A DNA stretch of 64,000 nt from QPIN01 sp965224575. GTDB lineage: Bacteria > Pseudomonadota > Gammaproteobacteria > Methylococcales > Methylomonadaceae. Both the position numbers and the translations under genes were made by a program. The DNA lies in assembly GCA_965224575.1 (NCBI GenBank), contig CBDCZQ010000006.1:310001-374000 (forward strand), given 5' to 3'. Of the stretch, positions 27,299 through 35,586 are shown piece after piece (position 1 is the stretch's first letter; every line of letters starts with the position of its first letter). Under the pieces are notes generated by a model. It was not told the DNA's origin, made no database searches, and was given only the letters and a program-made list of their open reading frames with translations.

Positions 27299-27598
27299 TG
27301 GTTCCTTTACTGTTTTAAAGAGCTATATTGTTCAATTTAGTTTTTTATTTTACCGAAATCATTAGGTAAGTTCACTTTTTAAAGTGGCTTAATTATATGT
27401 TAAGCCACAACAGTCATTGCCTCCAAAGGTTGCTAATACTGTTCACTTTATTTCAAAGTATTCTATTAATTAATCATCATACTATGGCATATATAGTGTG
27501 TCTCAAATAAGGTACTTGTCACTCATTATAAGTCTTTGATATTTGAGTTTCAGGTAGCGTATTTGCGCTTGTGAACTCACTTTAATAATTTACAGGTA
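27299..27598. promoter_or_regulatory. hsdM upstream region with a 9-bp hairpin
   Basis: This 300-bp gap has no gene. GTGGCTTAA (27384-27392) and TTAAGCCAC (27400-27408) form a perfect stem with a 7-base loop, about 86 bases before the hsdM start. On the hsdM strand it lies in the probable leader or promoter. An operator for a controller protein or an RNA hairpin are both possible. The rest is AT-rich and should hold the promoter of the whole restriction run. Confidence 0.5.
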
Positions 27599-28015
27599 TC
27601 ATTTTTGAGCCTGAAAACTATTCTTAGGTATTGTTTTTGATACAGTAGGGCTAATTTTATCCCATTCATTTGTTGGATCACTTAACCCTGTTGGCATCCA
27701 ATTTAATTTCCACACCCGTGATTTACTATCGGTTCTGCTACTAAAGAAAGATTCTTCTAACAGTGTAATAAATCCAGTCGCTTGTAATTGCTTAAATGAT
27801 TTACTTGCTGTATTTTTTGCACAAGGGATTTTATCTTGGGCTTCCCGCACTCCATAATCAACACGGTTTTCATAATTCCAGTGCATCTGTAACAACGACA
27901 TTAATGCTTTTGATTGAGCTGTTAATGATTGGTATGCGAGGCTTTTATGCAAATATTTACATTGAACAATAACCCCACCTCTTTGATCATATTTTGGCTT
28001 TGGTTTTTTAGCCAT
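27599..28015 (-). CDS. Winged-helix-like small protein, unknown function
   Basis: I start at the ATG at 28015 (MAKKPKPKYDQRGGVIVQCK, 138 residues) with GGAAGG ten bases upstream; a GTG at 28036 is the alternative. The middle segment (AKNTASKSFKQLQATGFITLLEES) reads like the recognition helix and wing of a DNA-binding domain, as in replication or partition proteins of islands. I do not recognise the exact family. A 21-codon open frame with a good ribosome site (ATG at 28073) overlaps its start. Confidence 0.65.
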   Translation of the reverse strand: MAKKPKPKYDQRGGVIVQCKYLHKSLAYQSLTAQSKALMSLLQMHWNYENRVDYGVREAQDKIPCAKNTASKSFKQLQATGFITLLEESFFSSRTDSKSRVWKLNWMPTGLSDPTNEWDKISPTVSKTIPKNSFQAQK

Positions 28016-28146
28016 TGCACCAAAACCTTCCCTCACACGAACAGGGAACTATAATTACTACTGCTTGGGTCATCTTAAACCCTCTTTGTTTTTAAGAGGC
28101 TTCCAGTCTCTCATTCTTCACTTTTTGCCATCGGTTGAACGCATAT

Positions 28147-28166
28147 CTACGTATTTATTTACGTAG
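28147..28166. promoter_or_regulatory. Perfect CTACGTA/TACGTAG inverted repeat
   Basis: CTACGTA (28147-28153) and TACGTAG (28160-28166) are separated by six bases. TACGTA pairs also lie near attL (15298-15314), and a CTACGATA/TATCGTAG repeat lies before the integrase. It is a candidate site for the AlpA/excisionase-like protein encoded just to the right. No binding data can be inferred from sequence. Confidence 0.4.
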
Positions 28167-28226
28167 TTTTTTATGGAAGCCTTTATTTAAAAGGTCTAGC
28201 ACGGGACGAAGCCCCACGCACTAAAT

Positions 28227-28451
28227 TTACGCTGCTTTTTGCTGCATAAACCAATCAAAGAATATTGATTTTTTAAGATAGATTTTTCTGGATATTTTTA
28301 GAATTGCGCCCGTTTCGGCCAAGCCGTTTTTATGGCGCGTTTTGATTAGCCAGTTGATTTGGCCTTCGGTGAATAGCTCTGGGTTTTCTTTTACTAATGC
28401 CTTTGGGGTACAGACATCTTCTAACGTTGTTTCTGTGAGTGTTTCGGTCAT
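28227..28451 (-). CDS. Small DNA-binding protein, excisionase/AlpA-like
   Basis: The 74-residue protein has a helix-turn-helix-like core: LFTEGQINWLIKTRHKNG followed by AETGAILKISRKIYLKKSIFFDWF, the layout of MerR/AlpA-type excisionases and regulators encoded near island integrases. It lies on the same strand as the integrase, two genes downstream. It may direct excision or control the integrase and cargo genes. Family assignment is by pattern and position only. Confidence 0.65.
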   Translation of the reverse strand: MTETLTETTLEDVCTPKALVKENPELFTEGQINWLIKTRHKNGLAETGAILKISRKIYLKKSIFFDWFMQQKAA

Positions 28452-28589
28452 AAACCACCTTTTCGAGTTGTTGAAAAAAGAATGGTTATTGTGAATAAAG
28501 TATTATTAAAAAACGAGGGAGGCTATAAGACAATTTTAACGCTGGTAAAATTAAACAAAATTTCGTATCGACAAAAATTCAATTCATTT

Positions 28590-29336
28590 TCATGTCGCTC
28601 TTGCCTGCAAATACAATGCCTCCATTGCTTTAAAACTTAATAATGAATCAGCGATAGGTTTTACACTCCTCCTAACTCGTTCTGTCAAATCAATATCAAA
28701 TTCATTTGGAAAAATCATTCTTCCAAGCTTATTTTGAGTTAAAGAATTACCTTCCCAATCAGAAATTAATGTTAAATCAAGATACGGTAGAATTCGATAT
28801 TTTATCCATTTATTTATATCTTTTGACGCGAACTTTTGCCTCCTATACCCTTGATTATTAATAGCTCTCTGTTGAGACAGCCAAAGACTAAAATCTTCTT
28901 CTAATTGTTCATCTGTTGCATCCAAGTCAATAGAGAGCAGAGCCGTATCTATGTAACCAGTCTTGGCTTGGTCAATTATTAAAGTCTCGCTACCTCCAAT
29001 TTCAAGTAAAGGCACTTTGAAAAAATCTTTCAAATCAGTATTAAAAGAAGCTGCCATATCTAAATCAAAATATTCAGCATGCCTAACAGATAATCCCGAA
29101 CTTATAACATTCTCACAGGGTACAAACGGTGCTTTTTTGATTAAGTCGATATATTCTTGAGCCTTATTATTCATAGAAATCAAGAAAGAATCTTTCGTGT
29201 CTAAAACTTCTTTTCCATACCGTTTAATAATTTGACGCTTCTCTAACTGTCTATGCCACTCTTTTAAATCAAAGGTTTGTACAGCATCGTATTTTCTTAA
29301 ATCAAACCACTCCAGGTTAACTAGTGTTTTCCTCAC
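28590..29336 (-). CDS. DUF6387-like integrase-associated protein
   Basis: The 248-residue protein begins MRKTLVNLEWFDLRKYD, which matches my memory of DUF6387, a family of unknown function encoded next to tyrosine integrases on islands. It has no catalytic motif or membrane helix that I can see. Its C-terminal block (SDWEGNSLTQNKLGRMIFPNEF) looks conserved. The gene lies 41 bases after the integrase on the same strand. The family call is moderately sure; the gene itself is clear. Confidence 0.65.
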   Translation of the reverse strand: MRKTLVNLEWFDLRKYDAVQTFDLKEWHRQLEKRQIIKRYGKEVLDTKDSFLISMNNKAQEYIDLIKKAPFVPCENVISSGLSVRHAEYFDLDMAASFNTDLKDFFKVPLLEIGGSETLIIDQAKTGYIDTALLSIDLDATDEQLEEDFSLWLSQQRAINNQGYRRQKFASKDINKWIKYRILPYLDLTLISDWEGNSLTQNKLGRMIFPNEFDIDLTERVRRSVKPIADSLLSFKAMEALYLQARAT

Positions 29337-29377
29337 TCATTTCACCACTTTCCAGATACAAAAATCACTAAAACAGT

Positions 29378-30487
29378 TCACTTCCTAAAAATTTTATCCA
29401 TAACCCGTTCTGCTAATGCAGACTTATGATTGGTGCTTAAATGCGCATAACGCTTTGTTGTTTCAGTAGACTTATGGCCTAAAATTTCAGCAGTTTCATG
29501 TAATGTTGCTCCAGCCATTACCAAATAAGACGCTGCAGTATGTCGTAAATCATGAAACCGGAAGCCTTCAATCTTTGCCACGTCTTTTACATTATCCCAT
29601 TGCACACGAAAATCAAAAGACTTTTCTGAATTACTGAGACTAACAAATATTAAACCATTACCAACCTGCCTATATTTTTTTAGCTCTTCCAAGGCAACTG
29701 ACGGAATAGGATTAACACGAGGACTACCGTTTTTTGTATCAGCTAGGCTAGCCAATCCCCTGTCAAAATCAATATCAGTCCAACGTAGATTGGTTAACTC
29801 CGACTTTCTCATTCCTGTTGTAATTGCCAATAAAATCAACAAATGCATTTTATTCCAACTTGATTCACAACAAGCATCTAACAAACGCACTCTTTCATCA
29901 TCACTCAAAAATCGTTCTATTTGATTAGGCTCTGCTTTTATACGAATTTTATCAGCAGGATTTTTATCAAGATATTTTTTTTCAATACCATATTGAAACA
30001 CACTTGATAAAACTGCTTTCATTCTTAGCAGAGTATTATTAGATTTTGGCTTGTTAGACCCATACCCTTTTATTTTTCCAGCACCATATTTCTCTAACAC
30101 CTTCTCTATGTGCTTAGGGCTAATACTTTTAACTGGCTTGTCATTAAATTCTGTTAACCAAAAATTAGCACGTCTAATATAATTTTCATCCTTTCCTGTC
30201 CATTGTTTCATGTATTGATTAACTAAACTTTTAAACGTTAAAAAATCAACTTCAACACCAAGTTTCTGAAATAAGGCCAAGCCACCAAGTTCTTCAACTT
30301 TATCAGGAGATATCTTTTTAATTTTTTTTGGTTTCAGGCTGAGAATTGTTTCTATATTTTTTTCAACATCAGCAGCCCATTTTTTGGCCTGACTTTCTGT
30401 AGGGAATGTTTTGGATTGAATAGAAGTATAATTTTTACTTACTTCTGCACGGTATTTACCGCTGGGTAATGATCGGATATAAGACAT
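29378..30487 (-). CDS. Tyrosine-family site-specific integrase
   Basis: The 369-residue recombinase has the catalytic set: Arg near 224 (TGMRKSELTNLRW), His-Asp-Leu-Arg near 309-313 (FHDLRHTAASYL), His near 335 (LGHKSTETTKRY) and the nucleophile Tyr near 345 (RYAHLS). The N-terminal part has an arm-type DNA-binding segment (MSYIRSLPSGKYRAEVSKNY) and a SAM-like core-binding domain. It lies 146 bp from the attR core and is pointed away from the tRNA. It should insert the element into tRNA-Leu(TAA) and remove it. Confidence 0.96.
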   Translation of the reverse strand: MSYIRSLPSGKYRAEVSKNYTSIQSKTFPTESQAKKWAADVEKNIETILSLKPKKIKKISPDKVEELGGLALFQKLGVEVDFLTFKSLVNQYMKQWTGKDENYIRRANFWLTEFNDKPVKSISPKHIEKVLEKYGAGKIKGYGSNKPKSNNTLLRMKAVLSSVFQYGIEKKYLDKNPADKIRIKAEPNQIERFLSDDERVRLLDACCESSWNKMHLLILLAITTGMRKSELTNLRWTDIDFDRGLASLADTKNGSPRVNPIPSVALEELKKYRQVGNGLIFVSLSNSEKSFDFRVQWDNVKDVAKIEGFRFHDLRHTAASYLVMAGATLHETAEILGHKSTETTKRYAHLSTNHKSALAERVMDKIFRK

Positions 30488-30530
30488 TTTTTGCCCTCAA
30501 AAAAACGATTTAAACAAAATGCTACGAGAG

Positions 30531-30565
30531 ACTACGATATGTATTTTCGTAGTTTGTATCGTAGT
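30531..30565. promoter_or_regulatory. Inverted repeat ACTACGATA/TATCGTAGT upstream of the integrase
   Basis: Perfect 9-bp arms (30531-30539 and 30557-30565) flank a CGTAG-containing centre, between the integrase start and attR. Extra CTACG/CGTAG copies lie in and beside it (near 30522, 30548). It overlaps the expected integrase promoter, so it could be an operator or an excisionase/integrase arm site. Confidence 0.5.
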
Positions 30566-30633
30566 GATACTTTGAGTTTAAAGCGCTCAACCGATGGCAT
30601 TTAGTTGAATCATATTAACTATCAATTAGTTAG

Positions 30634-30693
30634 GATGGTGCCTCGGGCCGGAATCGAACCGGCACGGTGTTGCCACCGCGGGATTTTAAGTCC
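30634..30693. repeat. attR: 60-bp core inside the intact tRNA-Leu gene
   Basis: This is the identical partner of 15134-15193. To its right the tRNA 5' half continues uninterrupted, so the element's copy of the core restores the tRNA. The crossover point must lie within these 60 bases; the anticodon-loop end of the core (GATTTTAAGTC) is the usual place. Confidence 0.93.
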
Positions 30694-30722
30694 CGTGCGT
30701 CTACCAATTTCGCCACCGAGGC
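30636..30722 (-). tRNA. tRNA-Leu (anticodon TAA)
   Basis: On the minus strand the gene reads from GCCTCGG at the 5' end to CCGAGGC-A-CCA at the 3' end, which pair as a seven-base acceptor stem. The anticodon loop in GACTTAAAATC gives TAA for leucine. The long variable arm (GCGGTGGCAACACCG) is the class II shape expected of tRNA-Leu. The T arm GGTTCGATTCC is standard and CCA is encoded. The length is 87 nt. Its 3' part serves as the attachment site of the island. Confidence 0.96.
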
Positions 30723-30940
30723 ATTTCTTGATGGGCTAATACAGCCGTGCATTCTATACACTCTGCATAAAAATATCTAGTACTATCTTTAGTTTTCCAG
30801 TAAAAAGTTTAAAAATCACTCAAAACCTAGGTTTTATTTGGGAAAATTTACGGTAAACTACAAAAATATAAGTAAGGTATTTATTATTTACACGACCACT
30901 TTTTATAACCCTTTTTATCGATACATTATATTTAATAACC

Positions 30941-31591
30941 ATGAAAGTACTCCTGTTAGGACTTGCCTTTATCCTAAATTCAAACTTAGCCTTTTCAGAA
31001 AGCAATAAGACGCTTCAAATTGGGAAATTTTCATCTGGTAATATAGATCAATGGAAAAATAAAGTTTTCTCAGGAAATACTGATTATCAAATAGTAAAGC
31101 TTGATAATGAACGTGTTCTTAAAGCAGAAAGTCATTCAGGTGCTTCTGGTCTGTTTAAAGAACAAAAAATTGATTTACATAAAACACCTTTTTTAAATTG
31201 GCGTTGGCGTATTGAAAAACGCTTAGGTAAAATTGATGAACAAAACAAATCGGGTGATGATTATAGTGCAAGACTATACGTTGTTGTAGATGGTGGCTGG
31301 GCATTTTGGAAAACCAAAGCTATCAATTATGTATGGGCAAGTAATACAGCCAAAGATACTGTTTGGCCTAATGCTTTTGCTGGCAGCAATGCAATGATGA
31401 TTGCCATCCGTTCCACAGATGATAAAACTAGCACGTGGTATCAGGAAAAAAGAAATATCTTGCTTGATTTAAAACAACAATTTGGTTCAGATATTCGTTA
31501 TATTGATGCCGTTGCTCTAATGACTGATACAGACAATGCCAAAGGCAACGCAATATCTTATTATGGTGATATATACTTTAGCGAAAATTAA
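30941..31591 (+). CDS. DUF3047 domain-containing exported protein
   Basis: The 216-residue protein has a signal peptide (KVLLLGLAFILNSNLAFSES) and matches DUF3047: NWRWRIEKRLGKIDEQNKSG, DDYSARLYVVVDGG, and the C-terminal YGDIYF. The family is periplasmic with unknown role and a jelly-roll-like pattern of strands. It is followed two bases later by arsS and then a GST gene, so the three probably form one transcript. Confidence 0.85.
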   Translation: MKVLLLGLAFILNSNLAFSESNKTLQIGKFSSGNIDQWKNKVFSGNTDYQIVKLDNERVLKAESHSGASGLFKEQKIDLHKTPFLNWRWRIEKRLGKIDEQNKSGDDYSARLYVVVDGGWAFWKTKAINYVWASNTAKDTVWPNAFAGSNAMMIAIRSTDDKTSTWYQEKRNILLDLKQQFGSDIRYIDAVALMTDTDNAKGNAISYYGDIYFSEN

Positions 31592-31593
31592 AT

Positions 31594-32550
31594 ATGCACG
31601 ATACTTTACCTCTTTTAGAAAAGACTAACTTCCCATCTATAAGCCGAAATAACCTTGAAATATTACAAGTTAATCTTGGCTATTTGTGCAATCTAAGTTG
31701 TACTCATTGTCATGTTAACGCTGGCCCCAATCGGACTGAGTTAATGGACAGAGAAACAATTGATCAACTTTTACACTTTATAGATTTACATAATATTTCT
31801 ACGCTTGATTTAACTGGTGGAGCACCAGAAATGAACCCACATTTTAAATATTTGGTTCGAGCTGCATTAGATAAAGGGCTTAAAGTAATAGATCGCTGTA
31901 ATTTAACTATTTTAATGGAACCTGGCTATCAAGATATAGCCCATTTTTTAGCTAAAAATCAGGTTGAAATAGTTGCATCCCTACCTTGTTATATGGAAGA
32001 TAATGTGGATAAACAGCGAGGCAAAGGAACATTTAATGCCAGTATCACAGCACTTAAAAAATTAAATCAGCTAGGTTATGGAAAGCAGGATTCAGATTTA
32101 ACTTTAAACCTGGTGTTTAACCCCCAAGGTGCTACTTTACCACCTGACCAAAAGACACTTGAGCTATCCTATAAACAACACTTAAAAGAACAATTTAGTG
32201 TGGTCTTTAATCAACTGTTTGCCATGACCAATTTGCCTATCCAAAGATTTGGTAGTGTTTTAATCAGCAAAGGGGAGTTTGATCAATATTTACAATTACT
32301 AGAAGATAACTTTCAGCAAGAAAACCTTAATCAAGTCATGTGTAAGAACACCTTAAGTGTTGACTGGCAAGGCTATGTTTATGATTGTGATTTTAATCAA
32401 ATGCTTGATTTACCTTTAGGCTCTGCAAAAGAAAAAATCCATTTGAATAATTTGACCCAACAATCATTGACAGGACAATCAATAAAAACACTGCAACATT
32501 GCTATGGTTGTACAGCAGGTCAAGGGAGTAGTTGTGGGGGAGCACTATAA
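31594..32550 (+). CDS. arsS: Arsenosugar-biosynthesis-type radical SAM protein ArsS
   Basis: The radical SAM cluster motif is CNLSCTHCHVNAGP (near 33-46), and the C-terminal Cys-rich tail CYGCTAGQGSSCGG is diagnostic of ArsS-type proteins (radical SAM/Cys-rich, DUF3641). The 318-residue length fits. ArsS is thought to attach the adenosyl-derived deoxyribose to dimethylarsenic in arsenosugar synthesis. No arsM methyltransferase is adjacent; arsC lies 3 kb away. Related enzymes also occur in genomes without arsenosugars, so the substrate is uncertain. Confidence 0.9.
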   Translation: MHDTLPLLEKTNFPSISRNNLEILQVNLGYLCNLSCTHCHVNAGPNRTELMDRETIDQLLHFIDLHNISTLDLTGGAPEMNPHFKYLVRAALDKGLKVIDRCNLTILMEPGYQDIAHFLAKNQVEIVASLPCYMEDNVDKQRGKGTFNASITALKKLNQLGYGKQDSDLTLNLVFNPQGATLPPDQKTLELSYKQHLKEQFSVVFNQLFAMTNLPIQRFGSVLISKGEFDQYLQLLEDNFQQENLNQVMCKNTLSVDWQGYVYDCDFNQMLDLPLGSAKEKIHLNNLTQQSLTGQSIKTLQHCYGCTAGQGSSCGGAL

Positions 32551-32593
32551 TAATGTCAATCTTAAAGTAACTTTTAAAAAAAGCTGAGGAAAT

Positions 32594-33196
32594 ATGTACA
32601 AACTGTATGATTTTTTACCATCAGGTAACTGCTATAAAATTCGATTATTACTCAATCAACTAGACATTAAGTATGAAAGAATTAATATTGATATTTTAAG
32701 CAAAGAATCACGTACACCAGAATTTCTTAAAATCAATCCTAATGGTCGAACGCCTGTCTTATACCATGACGGGAAATATCTGGCTGAGTCCAATGCTATC
32801 TTATGGTATTTAGCATCCAATTCCACCATGATTCCTAAAGGTAATTATGAACAAGCACTAGCTTTACAATGGATGTTTTTTGAACAATTTAGTCACGAGC
32901 CACATATTGCAAGTGCTCGCTATTGGGTTTCAATTCTCAAGGCGGAAGAAGAATATAAAGAGCAGCTCAAAGTAAAAATGAAACTTGGATATGCAGCTCT
33001 TGATGTGATGGAGCAATATCTAGAAAACAATCATTATTTTGTTGCTAATCAATATAGTATTGCTGATATAGCTCTGTATGCATACACCCATGTTGCAGAA
33101 GAAGGTAATTACGATTTATCTGGGTATAGTCAGATTAAAGACTGGTTTAATAGAATCGAGAACCAAAAAAATTACATCAGTATTAAACAAAGCTAA
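32594..33196 (+). CDS. Glutathione S-transferase family protein
   Basis: This 200-residue GST has a thioredoxin-fold N-terminal half starting MYKLYDFLPSGNCYKIRLLL, with the Ser/Cys-type G-site residue near 11-13, the NPNGRTPVL cis-Pro region and the AESNAILWYLA helix. The all-helical second half ends in YSIADIALYAYTHVA. It lies 43 bases after arsS on the same strand. The substrate is unknown; oxidised or electrophilic compounds are usual. Confidence 0.9.
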   Translation: MYKLYDFLPSGNCYKIRLLLNQLDIKYERINIDILSKESRTPEFLKINPNGRTPVLYHDGKYLAESNAILWYLASNSTMIPKGNYEQALALQWMFFEQFSHEPHIASARYWVSILKAEEEYKEQLKVKMKLGYAALDVMEQYLENNHYFVANQYSIADIALYAYTHVAEEGNYDLSGYSQIKDWFNRIENQKNYISIKQS

Positions 33197-33221
33197 TATT
33201 TACATGCCCAGAGTTTTCAAC

Positions 33222-34097
33222 TCAAACTAAATAATCAAAAAACAAGCCAAGAAAAATTGCCATACCAAAATAATTACTATTTAAAAACGCTTTAAAACAC
33301 AAGGCTTTTTCTCGACTAAAAATTAATTTTTGCTGATAAATTGATAAAACAAAAGCTATTGTAACCCCAATATAATAAAAACTTCCCAAGTTCTGTAGCA
33401 TTCCTATGTAGATTAAAAGACCAATAATAATAATCTGAAGCCCTGCCATTATTTCACGGTCTTTATCACCAAACAATATAGCTGTTGATTTAACCCCTAT
33501 TTTTAAATCATCTTCTTTATCGACCATGGCGTACATAGTGTCATAAACCAATGCCCATAACATAACGGCTAGATACATTATCCATGCAACGGCTGGAATC
33601 GTATTTGTTTGCGCACTAAAAGACATGGGTACAGCAAAACCAAATGCAATACCTAAATAGGCTTGAGGTAAATTGGTGTACCGTTTCATAAACGGATAGC
33701 TTGCAGCCAAAAATGCTGCTACAAAAGAGAGCATAATGGTCATTATATTGAGCTGCATGACTAAAAAAAAAGCAGCTAGGCATAAACATAAAAATAATAT
33801 CAACGCTTCTTTTGGCGTGACCTTTCCTGCAGCAATAGGTCTTTGTTTTGTGCGTTCAACTAAAGGGTCAAACTCTCGATCAGCATAGTCATTAATCACA
33901 CATCCCGCAGCGCGCATTAACACAACGCCTGCGCAAATAATAAACAAAACGAATAAATCAGGTTTTCCACTACTGGCAACCCATAACGCCCACAAAGCTG
34001 GCCACAATAAAATCAAGATTCCTATAGGTTTATCAAAGCGCGCTAACAACCAATATTGTTTTGCCCTATCTATAATGATTTCTTTATTCACTTTCAT
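33222..34097 (-). CDS. ubiA: 4-hydroxybenzoate octaprenyltransferase
   Basis: UbiA joins the polyprenyl tail to 4-hydroxybenzoate in ubiquinone synthesis. The 291 residues form about eight to nine membrane helices. Both Asp-rich motifs are present: NDYADREFD (near 69-77) and YAMVDKEDD (near 190-198). KPIGILILLWPALWALWVAS is typical of the proteobacterial enzyme. It overlaps the end of hldE by 14 bases. The quinone it makes is the electron donor expected for the quinol-type nitric oxide reductase at 43 kb. Confidence 0.95.
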   Translation of the reverse strand: MKVNKEIIIDRAKQYWLLARFDKPIGILILLWPALWALWVASSGKPDLFVLFIICAGVVLMRAAGCVINDYADREFDPLVERTKQRPIAAGKVTPKEALILFLCLCLAAFFLVMQLNIMTIMLSFVAAFLAASYPFMKRYTNLPQAYLGIAFGFAVPMSFSAQTNTIPAVAWIMYLAVMLWALVYDTMYAMVDKEDDLKIGVKSTAILFGDKDREIMAGLQIIIIGLLIYIGMLQNLGSFYYIGVTIAFVLSIYQQKLIFSREKALCFKAFLNSNYFGMAIFLGLFFDYLV

Positions 34098-35514
34098 CGT
34101 TCCGAATTGAATTAATAATATCTGTCGTTGAATGTCCTTCTATAAAAGATAACAACCTTACTTCTCCACCATTTGCTAAAACACTTTCGTGACCTGCTAT
34201 GGTTGTAATATCCGTATAATCCCCACCTTTTGCCAAAATATTAGGTAATAACTGGTCAATCTCTTGCTTGGGCGTATCATTTTCAAATGGAACTACCCAA
34301 TCCACACACTCTAAAGCAGCCAGCATTTCCATTCTGTATTCTAGATTATTGACCGGTCGTTCTGGCCCTTTAAGCCTTTTAACCGACTCATCACTATTGA
34401 CTAAAACAACTAGTCTGTCACCTAAATCTTTGGCTTGTTGTAAATAACGAATATGTCCAGGATGCAAAATATCGAAACATCCATTGGTCAAGACTATTTT
34501 CTCCCCTTCTTTTTTAGCCGATTGACTTGCATCCATCACATCTTTTAATGTGCCTACTCCGCGATGATGTGCTCGCTGTCCTTGTAAGACATATTCTAGC
34601 TCTTCGGTATCTACTGTTGCAGTTCCCAGCTTACCAACAACAATACCTGCTCCCATATTGGCTAGCATAGTCGCCTCTGCTAAAGATGTTTTAGCGGCTA
34701 AACTGGCTGCAAGTACAGAAATAACGGTATCCCCTGCTCCTGTTACATCAAACACTTCTTGTGCATGTGTTGGTAGATGTAAAGGTGCTTCATCTCTAGT
34801 TAATAGAGTCATTCCATTCTCTCCCTGAGTCACCAATAAAGCTTTAAAATCCATTTGTTCAAGTAAATTCATTCCTCTTTCGACCAACTGTTGTTGGTTA
34901 TTACAATGCCCTACCACGCCTTCAAACTCTGCCAGATTTGGGGTTATTAATGTTGCATGTTTATAAATACTAAAATCTGTTCCTTTAGGATCAATCAATA
35001 CAGGCTTATTTAATTGCACAGCTAATTTAATATATTTCTCAACCTGATTTAATGTTCCTTTTCCATAATCAGATAAAACAACCACATTAGCCTGCATCAT
35101 TTCTGCATGGTATTGATGCAATAACTTTTCATTATCAACTGAGTGAAAACCATCTTCAAAATCCAGACGAATCAATTGCTGATGTCTGCTGATGACTCTT
35201 AATTTAGTAATAGTTGGATAGTCTTTTAATGTTTCAAATAAACACAATACACCTGCATCTTGCAATAAAGACTGTAGTGTTTGAGCCGGTTCATCATCAC
35301 CAACAAACCCTAAAACCGATACTTTTCCACCTAACGCCGCTATATTTAATGCCACGTTTCCTGCACCACCTGCCCGCTGCTCATCATCACTCACATGAAC
35401 AACAGGGACTGGAGCTTCTGGCGATATTCTGGAAGTTGATCCGTGCCAGTATCTATCAAGCATTAAATCGCCTATGACCAACACGCGACCCGAAGAATAA
35501 TTAGGTAATTGCAT
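34084..35514 (-). CDS. hldE: Bifunctional heptose-7-phosphate kinase / heptose-1-phosphate adenylyltransferase
   Basis: HldE makes ADP-heptose for the LPS inner core. The N-terminal PfkB-type kinase domain (about 1-320) has the RAGGAGNVALNIA sugar-binding segment and the GAGDT anion hole near 256-260. The C-terminal adenylyltransferase (about 340-476) has TNGCFDILHPGH and the NLEYRMEMLAAL helix. The 476-residue fused form is usual in gammaproteobacteria. Confidence 0.96.
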   Translation of the reverse strand: MQLPNYSSGRVLVIGDLMLDRYWHGSTSRISPEAPVPVVHVSDDEQRAGGAGNVALNIAALGGKVSVLGFVGDDEPAQTLQSLLQDAGVLCLFETLKDYPTITKLRVISRHQQLIRLDFEDGFHSVDNEKLLHQYHAEMMQANVVVLSDYGKGTLNQVEKYIKLAVQLNKPVLIDPKGTDFSIYKHATLITPNLAEFEGVVGHCNNQQQLVERGMNLLEQMDFKALLVTQGENGMTLLTRDEAPLHLPTHAQEVFDVTGAGDTVISVLAASLAAKTSLAEATMLANMGAGIVVGKLGTATVDTEELEYVLQGQRAHHRGVGTLKDVMDASQSAKKEGEKIVLTNGCFDILHPGHIRYLQQAKDLGDRLVVLVNSDESVKRLKGPERPVNNLEYRMEMLAALECVDWVVPFENDTPKQEIDQLLPNILAKGGDYTDITTIAGHESVLANGGEVRLLSFIEGHSTTDIINSIRNDESE

Positions 35515-35586
35515 AGCTTTAAACGCAGTTTATTAAACAAAATGTTATTATACCCTCTAATTTATTTTGACTATTAGGACATTATC

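Larger units (their letters stand above)
15134..30693. mobile_element. Integrative element in tRNA-Leu(TAA) carrying a type I restriction-modification locus
   Basis: The unit is bounded by perfect 60-bp direct repeats whose starts are 15,500 bp apart. The right copy is part of an intact tRNA-Leu, and a tyrosine integrase lies just inside that end, the classic arrangement. All genes inside are on the minus strand. No conjugation, capsid or replication-initiation genes are seen, so it is a non-conjugative genomic island or a satellite that needs a helper. The cargo is hsdM, rhuM, fic, hsdS, hsdR, a YgjP-like peptidase, a zinc-ribbon protein, a HipA-like kinase and a DUF3037 protein. The original chromosome would join 15133 to 30634. 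Confidence 0.92.
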
